Below are positions 1 through 6,999 of a DNA stretch of 11,533 nucleotides, in pieces (within the stretch, counting starts at the first letter, position 1; each line of letters begins with the position of its first letter). The notes under the pieces were generated by a model. It did no database searches. It was not told where the DNA came from and saw only the letters and a list, made by a program, of their open reading frames with translations. Source of the stretch: Fidelibacterota bacterium (GTDB lineage: Bacteria; Fidelibacterota; UBA2242; JAFGTP01); NCBI GenBank assembly GCA_021735285.1, contig JAIPHI010000084.1, positions 1 to 11,533 on the forward strand. Direction: 5' to 3'. Position numbers and translations under genes: made by a program.

Positions 1-2
1 AT

Positions 3-656
3 GATAATAAGATAGATAAATTCTATAATTCCATGGAAATAGCATTGAGGGAAGATGATGAAAATAATATTAAGACTCCTAATATTTATGATCACATTTA
101 TGATTTACATGGATTGTATATTACAACAAATGCTGATACTCATTTCGATAGGCTTTTTGATCCCCTTAATATCATTTATGATCCATTGGAATTTACAATC
201 CAAAAGATAGACAGCACTAATATATATCATATACATGGTTCTATAAAAGATAAAGAAAGTTTAGTGTTTACTGTTTCAAAATATATGAGGAGATATACTA
301 ATTCTAAGTATGACAAATTCAGAAATTTTTTAAGAACAATTTTTAGAGAGTATACAGTATTATTTTTGGGATATGGTCTTGCTGAATTTGAGCTACTAGA
401 TTTCATTTTAGAAGAAAAGGAATCGAAAAATAATCAACATTTTATGCTATCACCATATTACCAGAATGAAATAAATATACTTAACTATGAACAGAAATAC
501 TATAATGATCTGGGAATTAATGTCCTTCCATATGAAAAAGATAATATAGGCTATAGACAATTAGAAAAAGTAATTAAAAAGTGGTCTGACGAAATAGAAG
601 ATGTTACTAATGTATTACCTAAACAGGCTAACTTAATTGATGAGGCAGTAGAATAG
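3..656 (+). CDS. SIR2-like (sirtuin-fold) protein, 5' end outside the window
   Basis: The frame is open to the left edge, so the protein starts upstream; the first visible Met codon is at 33 but codons from position 3 fit the same frame. Numbering from that Met, residues 28-36 read LYITTNADT, matching the Thr-x-Asn-x-Asp motif of SIR2-family NAD-binding domains. IHGS at 67-70 carries the expected catalytic His, and LFLGYGL at 110-116 matches the late Rossmann-fold glycine motif. The N-terminal GAG-type NAD loop would lie outside the window. In this family bacterial members often degrade NAD+ during phage infection. The domain ends with a short tail, unlike DSR-type proteins in which a long helical region is fused; here the long helical protein is the next gene, 2 nt away, which suggests one operon and a joint complex. 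Family assignment is good; NADase activity and defence role are inferred. Confidence 0.8.
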   Translation, partial: DNKIDKFYNSMEIALREDDENNIKTPNIYDHIYDLHGLYITTNADTHFDRLFDPLNIIYDPLEFTIQKIDSTNIYHIHGSIKDKESLVFTVSKYMRRYTNSKYDKFRNFLRTIFREYTVLFLGYGLAEFELLDFILEEKESKNNQHFMLSPYYQNEINILNYEQKYYNDLGINVLPYEKDNIGYRQLEKVIKKWSDEIEDVTNVLPKQANLIDEAVE

Positions 657-658
657 TT

Positions 659-3448
659 ATGTCAGATAAAATAAAAAAAACATTACAAATAATAAAAAAT
701 AATAAAAGTTTAGAAAATCATTTATTTAAAAAGTTATCCAATGCCTCTAAGCCTCTTGAATGGCTTGAGCCTCTAAACCAAGCTGGATATTTCGACCCGT
801 CAAATCAGCCAACTCCAAAAAAATCAAAACAAAGTACTGGGTATTATTATCCTACCTGGAATGTTCTTAGTGCTCTTGAAAATATGGCAAAAAAAAATGA
901 AACAAGCCCTATAGATGATATCTCAAAAAAGTTACAGGAAATTATAAATAGAATAATAGATTTTAAAGAAAATAATAAAAAATCAAATAATTATCGAACC
1001 GACTGGTATCTTTTAAAAATACTTTCCCATTTTCCTGTAGAATATATTGAAAAAAAACATATCCAATTTATCAAGGAAGGTCTAATCTCTGGTATCAAAA
1101 TCTCACCTTTTGCACATGATTTAGGAAAACAATTTCTTCCTAAAATAATTAAAAATAGAAAAATAAAATATCTACTAAATCTTCTTGAATCTATTCTTGA
1201 TTATAGAAAACCAAGTAAGGAAGGTGATACAGAATATAAATCAATTATGGATTCTTACTATCTAAAAGAATGTTTAGATAATAACAAAGAAGATATTGCT
1301 ATACTTTGTCCCATAGAAGCTGCTAAGATAGCAATTACAAAAATGAGGGAAATATTAAAAGAACATAAATCTCAATTTAATGCTGTGTGGATTCCTGCAA
1401 TAGAGGATCATGAACAAACAATGTTTCCGGATAGATATAGTTGTCAAATTATATATTTTGTTCGAGATATGCTCGAAGACGCCGAGGCCGACAGCATTAT
1501 ATCATTAGTTCAAAATATGCTTAATGAAAAACACCCGATATTTAAACGTTTAGCATATCATTTAATTAATAATCATTACAACTCGATATCTGATCTATTC
1601 TGGGATATTGAATATAATCCACTAAACATTGTTGGAGTCCATGAACTATATAAATTATTAGATAACAATAGCAAAAAATTTAATAAAAAGCAGATTAATA
1701 AAATTATTAATTGGATAAAAAATCAAGAAATTTATTTATCAGAACAAGAGAGAAATAATCCTAAAAAAATTAAATCTATAGAGGCATATGAAAAAAAGAA
1801 ATGGTTACTCCCTTTACTTGACAGTGGCAATGATATAGTTTTACGTAAATACCAAAAATATAATAATATTTATAATAAAAAAATAGAGCATCCTGGATTT
1901 GATTTTTGGCATGGCGATGTTAATGTGGAGTGGACATTGGATTCAAACAAAGTTGATATAAGTACTTTAGAAGAAAATAACAATAAAGAAGTTGCAGATT
2001 TCATCATTTCATATGATAAAGATAACAGATCTAAACAGACTCAATTTTATAGGCCAAATCCTTTTTTTAGAGAAATGGTATTTAAAAATCCGGAAAATTT
2101 TTCAACAAATTTGGAACCCTTTAAAAAAATACCGAAAAGTTATCAATATGAGTTATTGGATGCATTAAAGCAAGCATGGAAGAAAGGTAAAATATTTGAT
2201 TGGGAAGAAATATTAAATTTTATTAAGGATATAGTTCAAATAGACAATTTTAGCAATGAACAGGAAACAAAAGGATACCATTATAATAAAATATTTGTTA
2301 AGACGGTATTAAGGCTTATCCAAGAAGGCATAAAAAACGATAATAATGCATTTTCACCCGATTATTTAAATCTTGCTGAAGAGATTATTCTACTTCTCAT
2401 GAGAAAAGTTGAGTATAAAATGAGCTATACAGAAAATGGCGAGTTTGTCAATTCAGTTATAAATTCAGCAAAAGGTTTATTGTACATTACAGCTGTTGAA
2501 TATTCTCTTCACTATGCAAGGCTTTATAGGAAAAACAAAGACAATAAATGGAAAAAATCTATAAAAACAGAGTTCACAAAGCAAATAAATAGACAAAATG
2601 AGAAGGATTTAGAATTTTCCATAGTAATGGGGTGGTTTTATAGAAATTTACTCTATCTTGATAAAGAATGGGCAGAAAAGTATTTTAATAATATTTTTGA
2701 TATAAATAATAATGAACATTGGGAAGCTGCATTTACAAGTTACTTAACAACGAATTCTCAACTATACGAGAAAATATATAATCTATTCAGAAGCAATAGA
2801 CATTATCAAAAAGGCTTGGATTATTCTTTTAATAATAAAAATGCATCAAAAAAAATAATTCAAAATATTGTACTTGGATACCTTGTAGATTGGGATGAAT
2901 TGTCTGACTCTAATGGACTGATCATTAAACTTATAAATAAAGATAAGCCTGATTATTTATTAGAAATTGTCTCTTTTATTTATAGAAGTAGAGATCAATT
3001 TTTGGGAAAATACAATAATAAGATCAAACCATTATGGAGTGCTATATTTAATAAAACTTATTCAAGAATAGAAAAAAAAGAATACAAAGCTATTGCACAA
3101 AATTTATTTAAATGGATTACTGTTGTTGATGAGATAGATGATGATATATATAATTGGTTAAATTTTTCTGCAAAACATATTTATAAGGATATTTTTGCTG
3201 GATTTATTTTAGAAGATATGATTCGCCATGTTAAAAAGACGCCAGAGAAAATTGGTGATTTATATTGTATTTTATTAAACAATGAAATTTACCCTGAATA
3301 TAAAAAGGGAAACATAATAAAATTTGTTGATATTCTTTATAAAAATAATAAAAAGGATATAGCTAATCGTATCTGCAATAGATATCTAAAAATGGGATAT
3401 GAATTTTTAATGGAGACTTTTGAAAAATATAACAAAAACGATAAATAA
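659..3448 (+). CDS. Large helix-rich protein paired with SIR2-like gene, function unknown
   Basis: This 929-residue protein is highly charged and Lys/Asn-rich, with no signal peptide or membrane segment, and looks almost wholly alpha-helical. I see no Walker, nuclease or helicase motif. Residues 21-71 hold the most distinctive block: FKKL, then WLEPL, GYF, PxP and YPTW. I recall similar blocks in large helical proteins of defence neighbourhoods, but cannot confirm this. The aromatic, loosely periodic helices resemble HEAT/ARM-like superhelices. The ATG at 659 lies 2 nt after the SIR2 stop; a GAGG about 13 nt upstream is a weak ribosome site, so translation is probably coupled. By analogy with DSR proteins, where the helical part recognises phage proteins and controls the SIR2 domain, this could be the sensor or scaffold subunit. 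The coding frame is clear; the role is inference. Confidence 0.72.
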   Translation: MSDKIKKTLQIIKNNKSLENHLFKKLSNASKPLEWLEPLNQAGYFDPSNQPTPKKSKQSTGYYYPTWNVLSALENMAKKNETSPIDDISKKLQEIINRIIDFKENNKKSNNYRTDWYLLKILSHFPVEYIEKKHIQFIKEGLISGIKISPFAHDLGKQFLPKIIKNRKIKYLLNLLESILDYRKPSKEGDTEYKSIMDSYYLKECLDNNKEDIAILCPIEAAKIAITKMREILKEHKSQFNAVWIPAIEDHEQTMFPDRYSCQIIYFVRDMLEDAEADSIISLVQNMLNEKHPIFKRLAYHLINNHYNSISDLFWDIEYNPLNIVGVHELYKLLDNNSKKFNKKQINKIINWIKNQEIYLSEQERNNPKKIKSIEAYEKKKWLLPLLDSGNDIVLRKYQKYNNIYNKKIEHPGFDFWHGDVNVEWTLDSNKVDISTLEENNNKEVADFIISYDKDNRSKQTQFYRPNPFFREMVFKNPENFSTNLEPFKKIPKSYQYELLDALKQAWKKGKIFDWEEILNFIKDIVQIDNFSNEQETKGYHYNKIFVKTVLRLIQEGIKNDNNAFSPDYLNLAEEIILLLMRKVEYKMSYTENGEFVNSVINSAKGLLYITAVEYSLHYARLYRKNKDNKWKKSIKTEFTKQINRQNEKDLEFSIVMGWFYRNLLYLDKEWAEKYFNNIFDINNNEHWEAAFTSYLTTNSQLYEKIYNLFRSNRHYQKGLDYSFNNKNASKKIIQNIVLGYLVDWDELSDSNGLIIKLINKDKPDYLLEIVSFIYRSRDQFLGKYNNKIKPLWSAIFNKTYSRIEKKEYKAIAQNLFKWITVVDEIDDDIYNWLNFSAKHIYKDIFAGFILEDMIRHVKKTPEKIGDLYCILLNNEIYPEYKKGNIIKFVDILYKNNKKDIANRICNRYLKMGYEFLMETFEKYNKNDK

Positions 3449-3468
3449 CATCTCTCTTATAAAAAATA

Positions 3469-3490
3469 TATAAAATATTTTATAATTTTG
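3469..3490 (+). terminator. Possible weak AT-only terminator after the SIR2 operon
   Basis: A 16-bp palindrome made only of A and T (3469-3484) is followed by a T-rich stretch about 20 nt after the stop of the 929-residue gene. The stem has no G-C pairs, so it would be weak; in such AT-rich DNA it may be chance. Confidence 0.25.
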
Positions 3491-3621
3491 ATTTTATTAC
3501 ATTCTATTCAACTTTTATCCAATTTGCTAAAAATGTGTAGGAAACTTGCGTAGGATACGCAGATTTTATCGAGGAACAACTATACAGGAATATGGATAAA
3601 TATGGATACCAAACACCGCTT

Positions 3622-3660
3622 ATAAAAATAAAATGGGGTTTAAGTTAGAAACCTAAACCC
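3622..3660 (-). terminator. Intrinsic terminator downstream of the tRNA 3' half
   Basis: A hairpin at 3636-3660 pairs GGGTTTA with TAAACCC plus an inner GTT/AAC, with one A/C mismatch and a 3-nt loop. Read on the minus strand it is followed by a T-rich tract (3622-3634). It starts about 16 nt after the end of the tRNA 3' half on the same strand, which is where a tRNA gene's own terminator would sit. It could also stop plus-strand readthrough from the SIR2 operon, but the T tract is poorer on that side. Confidence 0.65.
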
Positions 3661-3675
3661 TTGTTAATTCTACAG

Positions 3676-3718
3676 TACCCCGAGGAGGACTCGAACCCCC
3701 AACAACCGGCTTAGAAGG
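3676..3718 (-). tRNA. 3' half of a tRNA-Arg(UCU) gene, probable att scar
   Basis: On the minus strand the sequence gives a seven-base anticodon loop CTTCTAA (anticodon TCT), the 3' side of the anticodon stem GCCGG, a five-base variable region, and a full T arm with stem GGGGG/CCTCC around loop TTCGAGT. The acceptor 3' strand TCGGGGT and discriminator A (3676) follow; CCA is not encoded. The bases before the loop do not pair with GCCGG, and no D arm or matching acceptor 5' strand is found in the next 150 nt, so the gene is only a half. A block that starts exactly at the anticodon loop and runs to the tRNA end is what integrases using the anticodon-loop crossover leave at the far end of an inserted element. 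The intact copy is not in this window. Confidence 0.8.
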
Positions 3719-3758
3719 AATGGTTTATATCTGATTTTTCCTCCAGCAAAACAAATAA

Positions 3759-3780
3759 ACCGGCACGGGATACCGGCACG
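3759..3780. repeat. Two 9-bp direct repeats (ACCGGCACG) near the tRNA scar
   Basis: ACCGGCACG occurs at 3759-3767 and 3772-3780, a 13-bp period in otherwise AT-rich DNA. The core ACCGGC appears again inside the tRNA half, and ACCGGTTC at about 3825. Short direct repeats beside an attachment site can be arm-type integrase or excisionase sites; no integrase gene is visible to support that. Confidence 0.35.
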
Positions 3781-3907
3781 TATAAATATTTCTAATCAGA
3801 TAAAGCATTATTTACCCTATTTTTACCGGTTCATCTATAGACTTAAACTTCCGTCAATAAAGTTTACTTTCGGTTCATAAAATTAATAAATGTAATGTTA
3901 AAAATAT

Positions 3908-4444
3908 TGGATCGAAAAAGTAAATAAGGGAGTTTATAAACTTCCTGTTGATGATGTCCGCTGGTATGGAGCTCTATGCAATCAAGGGACAACTCGATCT
4001 ATCTATACATATAGATGGAAAAACCGCTTTACAGCTACTAGGTTATGCCCAATGCCTATCAGAGACACTCAGTAAATTATATTTATTTGGTTATAGAGGC
4101 GAAAAAATCACCCACCTGGTATAAGAAATATTATTCGGATAATCTTTTATTTACAGAGGTTTTATTAAATGGCCATACAGAGCATCAACATAAAAACTTT
4201 GCAATCAATATCTCTTCTGCTGAAAGGGCAATACTCGATATGTTATACCATTTCCTAAGGTATCATAGCTTTGGTGAAAGCTATCAAATAATGGAAAATG
4301 TGATTACCTTACATCCTAAAATATACCAGTATTTACTTGAATTCGATCAAGGTTAACCGAAGGTTTCTATTTACGGCTAATAATAACGAGTATAGCTGGT
4401 TTGATGAATTGAATTTAAATATAATCAATCTCAAAATTAATTGA
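3908..4444 (+). pseudogene. AbiEi-family (type IV TA) antitoxin remnant, frameshifted
   Basis: Three frames must be joined to read one protein. The first gives WIEKVNKGVYKLP then VRWYGAL (to about 3976). The second gives GQLDLSIHIDGKTALQLLGY and KLYLFGYRGEK (3978 to about 4107). The third begins SPTWYKKYY and includes ISSAERAILDMLY and YQIMENVITLHPK (about 4107-4335). After another shift the tail reads NSIKVNRRFLF and SWFDELNL, ending at TGA 4442-4444. In that order these match AbiEi antitoxins: end of the wing helix, WYGAL, the IGGKTAL-like block, the SSPERAI-like block and the NS(I/V)KVKRLFL block. The second shift lies in a run of six A. The N-terminal helix-turn-helix is not recognisable, and no AbiEii nucleotidyltransferase toxin follows. 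The gene is dead or misassembled; the only long frame, 4045-4356, is just its third segment. Confidence 0.8.
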
Positions 4445-4623
4445 AACCAGAGTTGTTTTAATCAATAAGCTATATAACATTTTATCTAATCTACTTACCT
4501 GATCATCTTTTACCAACCGCAACCTCTTATTTTTAGATTCTCGGGTAGTTTAATTATTATTTGTCAAAGAGGGAACTCTAAATTGTCGTCAACATGTAAT
4601 TATAACTTTCGCAATCACATTCA

Positions 4624-4712
4624 CATTGTCTTCCCTTCCGATTAAGCAAAAGAATATATTTTCATTTATAAAAAAACTAATCCATTGGATATGTTTACAT
4701 GCAAGGCAAACC
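4624..4712 (-). repeat. Structured repeat, copy B (3' side of the intron)
   Basis: On the minus strand this begins GTTTGCCTTGCATG and ends CGGAAGGGAAGACAATG, nearly the same as copy A at 5508-5598. The middle is more diverged. Two hairpins are kept: GTTTGC with GTAAAC (a G-T wobble where copy A has G-C), and ATCC with GGAT around a changed loop (AAT here, CAT in A). Copy B starts about five bases after the predicted intron 3' end. Confidence 0.7.
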
Positions 4713-4766
4713 CAAATCGAGTAGGGTAAAGCGAGACTATTTTACTCTCGCTTTATCCCTCTCACA

Positions 4767-4797
4767 GAACCGTGCTTACGGGTCTCGTATACGGCTC
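4767..4797 (-). ncRNA. Group II intron domain V hairpin
   Basis: Minus-strand GAGCCGT pairs with ACGGTTC at the base, keeping the AGC of the catalytic triad. Above an internal bulge, TACG pairs with CGTA around a five-base loop. At 31 nt it is slightly shorter than the usual 34, and the bulge reads AGC where CG-type bulges are common, so catalytic competence is uncertain. The downstream TGTGAGAGGG is the normal link into domain VI. Confidence 0.8.
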
Positions 4798-5188
4798 ATA
4801 TTAAATCTTACTCAGCACATTGTACTGATACAAATACTACCTGCATTGTAGTCTGTTCTATCTATTGCAATATACAGGTTGTCTCTTCTCAAAATATTTC
4901 CAGTGTTTCTAGCACTAAGGCAATCTATACTGGAGACCAAGTTGATACTCAACTCTCACACGGATTGACAGATAAGCCGGCTCGTCACCACTTCTCTCTG
5001 CAATTCCTACTGACATTTCAGCCAGTATTATCTTTGTTTATACTTATGCATAAATAAAATTTCCTACAACTTAGATTTAATTTCGCCCCTTCGCATCTGT
5101 AATAATCTTTTGAATTACTACAGTCATTGTTATTAAGTATGCGTACCTTCTAAACAATGTCACCAGAATTTTGTCCTCTACTCTATTG

Positions 5189-5251
5189 CTAAAGTTTCAC
5201 AGGTTCTGATTTTATCACTACTACGGGTTCATCTGTCATCTGCACTTTCAT
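5189..5251 (-). pseudogene. N-terminal stub of the intron-encoded reverse transcriptase
   Basis: A 20-codon frame reads MKVQMTDEPVVVIKSEP and stops at 5189. From memory, the MTDEPVV(V)-K opening is common in maturases of this intron type. A one-step frameshift continues it as SNRVEDKILV, again like family N-termini, after which nothing recognisable follows. The reverse-transcriptase, maturase and endonuclease domains, normally about 400-600 residues, are missing. This suggests an internal deletion in domain IV. Confidence 0.6.
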
Positions 5252-5507
5252 AACAAATTCTCACCTTTCGGCTTGGTTCTGCTTAGTCTATATAGACGAA
5301 AATGCAGACTTCCCTTGTTAAGCAAACTATCCTGTTAGTAAAGCCATCCGTTCTAACGTGTAATTGTATTCGGAAAATTTGGGTGTTGGCACTTTTTGCA
5401 ACCTAACCCCAATTACCCGCCAAAGTCGGTTCATTTACATTATGTTCCACTAACTTGCTAAAAGTCTTCCTTCACACCTTCCCGTTGCCAGAAACGCACT
5501 TGACTTC

Positions 5508-5598
5508 GCATTGTCTTCCCTTCCGATTGGGTGACAGGATATTCGTTCAATTGTAAAAGAACTAATCCATGGGATATGTTTGCATGCAAGGCAAACAA
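5508..5598 (-). repeat. Structured repeat, copy A (5' side of the intron)
   Basis: On the minus strand this runs from GTTTGCCTTGCATGC to CGGAAGGGAAGACAATG, directly after the T tract of the MFS terminator and ending about eight bases before the intron's GTGCG. It matches copy B at both ends with a diverged centre. Hairpins GTTTGC/GCAAAC and ATCC/GGAT can form. It may be the flanking exon of the intron or an unrecognised 5' part of the intron itself. Confidence 0.7.
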
Positions 5599-5630
5599 AA
5601 AAAAGCCCTGAATTTTAAAAATTCAGGGCT
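5597..5630 (-). terminator. Strong intrinsic terminator of the MFS gene
   Basis: A 13-bp near-perfect hairpin (AGCCCTGAATTTT with its complement, 5604-5630) begins 25 nt after the MFS stop on the minus strand and is followed by at least seven T on that strand (5597-5603). It ends the sugar-gene transcription unit. The plus-strand side has only scattered T. Confidence 0.92.
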
Positions 5631-5655
5631 TAATAATAAAATTCTAATTATTATA

Positions 5656-6846
5656 TCAAAGCTTGTTCAAAATAATTAAAACACCTAGGCTAATAACAGC
5701 CGGTATTAACCAGAAAAATACATAATTATCAGGATGTATACTTAAAACACCAAGGGATCGTGCACAATATCCTGCAATAAAATTCCCTAAAATATTCCCC
5801 CCACCAGCAATTATAATTCTAAATATTTGATGTATACCAGCCCTATTCCTCCTGGTAATAAGGCTATCTAAAAATATATTTGCTGCTGAGAAAAAACTAC
5901 CATATGCCAGGCCGTGCATTGCTACACCAAGTAAAATATGTGCCGGGCTACTAGCAAAAGCTAAAATTGCATACCTGGCTATATTTGAAACTACCCCTAA
6001 TATTAAAACCTTTTTTAGGCCAAATTTCTTTATCATTGTACCTAAGGAGACCATGATTACAATCTCCGTTACTTGACCTAAACTTTGAGCCGGTAAGATA
6101 TTGAATTCCGAAAACCCCAAAGATTTCATAAACGGGCCGGTTCCAAAAAAATAAAATCTATCTGCCAGGTATATAATTAACCCGGAAATTGATAGCAATA
6201 TAATTTTAGGGTTTAAAAATTTTCGTAAAGCGGACTTGGGAATAATGGAAAAAGAAGCTTCCTCCTTAACTCCTGAAGGAGTGATTAATAAGCCAAAACT
6301 GCCGGCAATTATGGATGCCAGAGCTGAGATTACCAGGGCATCTCCCAACTTACTTTCCATTGCTCCCGGATTAATGAGTCGCATCCAAATCCATCCAACT
6401 ACAAAAGCTGCCCCAATCCATCCGAGCGTTCCCAGTACTCGAAAATTACCGTAATCTTCTTTTCCATTTTCAATATGATGGAATATAATTGCCGTAGAAA
6501 GTGGAATAGTCGGACCAATAAACATCATATACACTAAATACACAATTAAAAATAGTGGATACGTTTGAATAGTTGATAGACTTAACATCAAAAGGGCGCC
6601 ACTAAAGTGGCAAAGAGCAAATAATTTCTCGGACGAAATAATTCTATCAGCAACAACTGAGCCCAAAAAAGGAGCGGTAAGAGTTGATATAGCCGCCATA
6701 GCCATAACTGCTCCGGTTTGAGCTCCTGTGAAACCAAGTTGTTTCGTTAAATAAAGACTTAATATCGGTAGTACCGACCCTCTGGCAAAATATTCGAAAA
6801 AAATGAGGTTATATAATTTATGTTTTTCACTTTTGAACAATTTCAC
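5656..6846 (-). CDS. MFS transporter, nucleoside/oligosaccharide:H+ symporter-like
   Basis: The 396-residue protein has about 12 hydrophobic segments, the usual MFS size. The N-terminal half has a motif-A-like GSVVADRI at 62-69 and GNFRVLGTLGWI at 133-144. The latter resembles the conserved arginine/glycine segment of the LacY-like and nucleoside-H+ symporter branches. It would be an inner-membrane importer using the proton gradient; the substrate cannot be read from sequence. The start is GTG at 6844-6846, since an in-frame stop lies five codons upstream. AGGAG sits about 16 nt before it, rather far, and an out-of-frame ATG-ATG-TGA overlaps the GTG. It lies 153 nt downstream of the isomerase gene on the same strand and is closed by a strong terminator, so uptake of the isomerase's sugar or a related one is plausible. 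Confidence 0.85.
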   Translation of the reverse strand: MKLFKSEKHKLYNLIFFEYFARGSVLPILSLYLTKQLGFTGAQTGAVMAMAAISTLTAPFLGSVVADRIISSEKLFALCHFSGALLMLSLSTIQTYPLFLIVYLVYMMFIGPTIPLSTAIIFHHIENGKEDYGNFRVLGTLGWIGAAFVVGWIWMRLINPGAMESKLGDALVISALASIIAGSFGLLITPSGVKEEASFSIIPKSALRKFLNPKIILLSISGLIIYLADRFYFFGTGPFMKSLGFSEFNILPAQSLGQVTEIVIMVSLGTMIKKFGLKKVLILGVVSNIARYAILAFASSPAHILLGVAMHGLAYGSFFSAANIFLDSLITRRNRAGIHQIFRIIIAGGGNILGNFIAGYCARSLGVLSIHPDNYVFFWLIPAVISLGVLIILNKL

Positions 6847-6999
6847 ATCATTTACTCGCTATCTCCTGATAATAGACATAATTCCATCATTAAGGTATAA
6901 ATCAAATATTTTGAATTAGCGGTATGTGCCAAGGAATTATGGACAAAATTGGACGCTATTTTATGTCTAAAACTAATTATCTTCAATCTAAATATTTTC

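Larger units (their letters stand above)
4716..5499 (-). mobile_element. Group II intron, nearly ORF-less derivative
   Basis: The minus strand starts with GTGCG (5495-5499), a match to the group II 5' consensus. It ends with a domain V hairpin (4767-4797) and a domain VI hairpin (4716-4762). Domain VI has a long stem (TAAAGCGAGA with TCTCGCTTTA), and the lower GAG-A-GGG / CCC-T-A-CTC pairing leaves one bulged A at 4722. That A is the seventh base from a 3' end in AT at 4716, the usual branch-point distance. Between these ends only a 20-codon stub of the intron protein remains, so the element cannot encode its own maturase and could splice or move only with one supplied from elsewhere. It lies between genes on the strand of the sugar genes. 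The 3' boundary is well supported; the 5' boundary less so, since copy A could be part of the intron. Confidence 0.75.

Noticed and set aside
3547..3608. 15-bp perfect inverted repeat (3547-3561) and a 9-bp direct repeat ATATGGATA (3590, 3600)
   Set aside because: Present, but with no T tract, promoter or matching element nearby; could be chance in AT-rich DNA.
3531..3660. Tail of an integrase or other gene between the SIR2 operon and the tRNA half
   Set aside because: Short frames on both strands translate to nothing recognisable, and the minus-strand one runs through the terminator hairpin. No integrase catalytic motif was found.
3700..3790. Complete tRNA gene on the minus strand, possibly with an intron
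   Set aside because: No D arm, no matching acceptor 5' strand and no pairing for the 5' side of the anticodon stem are present upstream.
4045..4356. Small intact 103-codon protein
   Set aside because: It is only the third frame segment of the AbiEi remnant; its Met lies in a stretch where the conserved protein is encoded in another frame.
4445..4623. AbiEii toxin gene downstream of the antitoxin remnant
   Set aside because: No frame on either strand gives nucleotidyltransferase motifs; the space before repeat copy B is too short.
4624..5598. Insertion sequence bounded by the two repeats
   Set aside because: The repeats are direct and diverged, no transposase is encoded, and the interior shows group II domain V/VI instead.
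6844..6870. Two-codon ATG-ATG-stop mini-frame overlapping the MFS GTG start as a regulatory uORF
   Set aside because: The AGGAG fits it no better than it fits the GTG, and nothing else suggests translation control.
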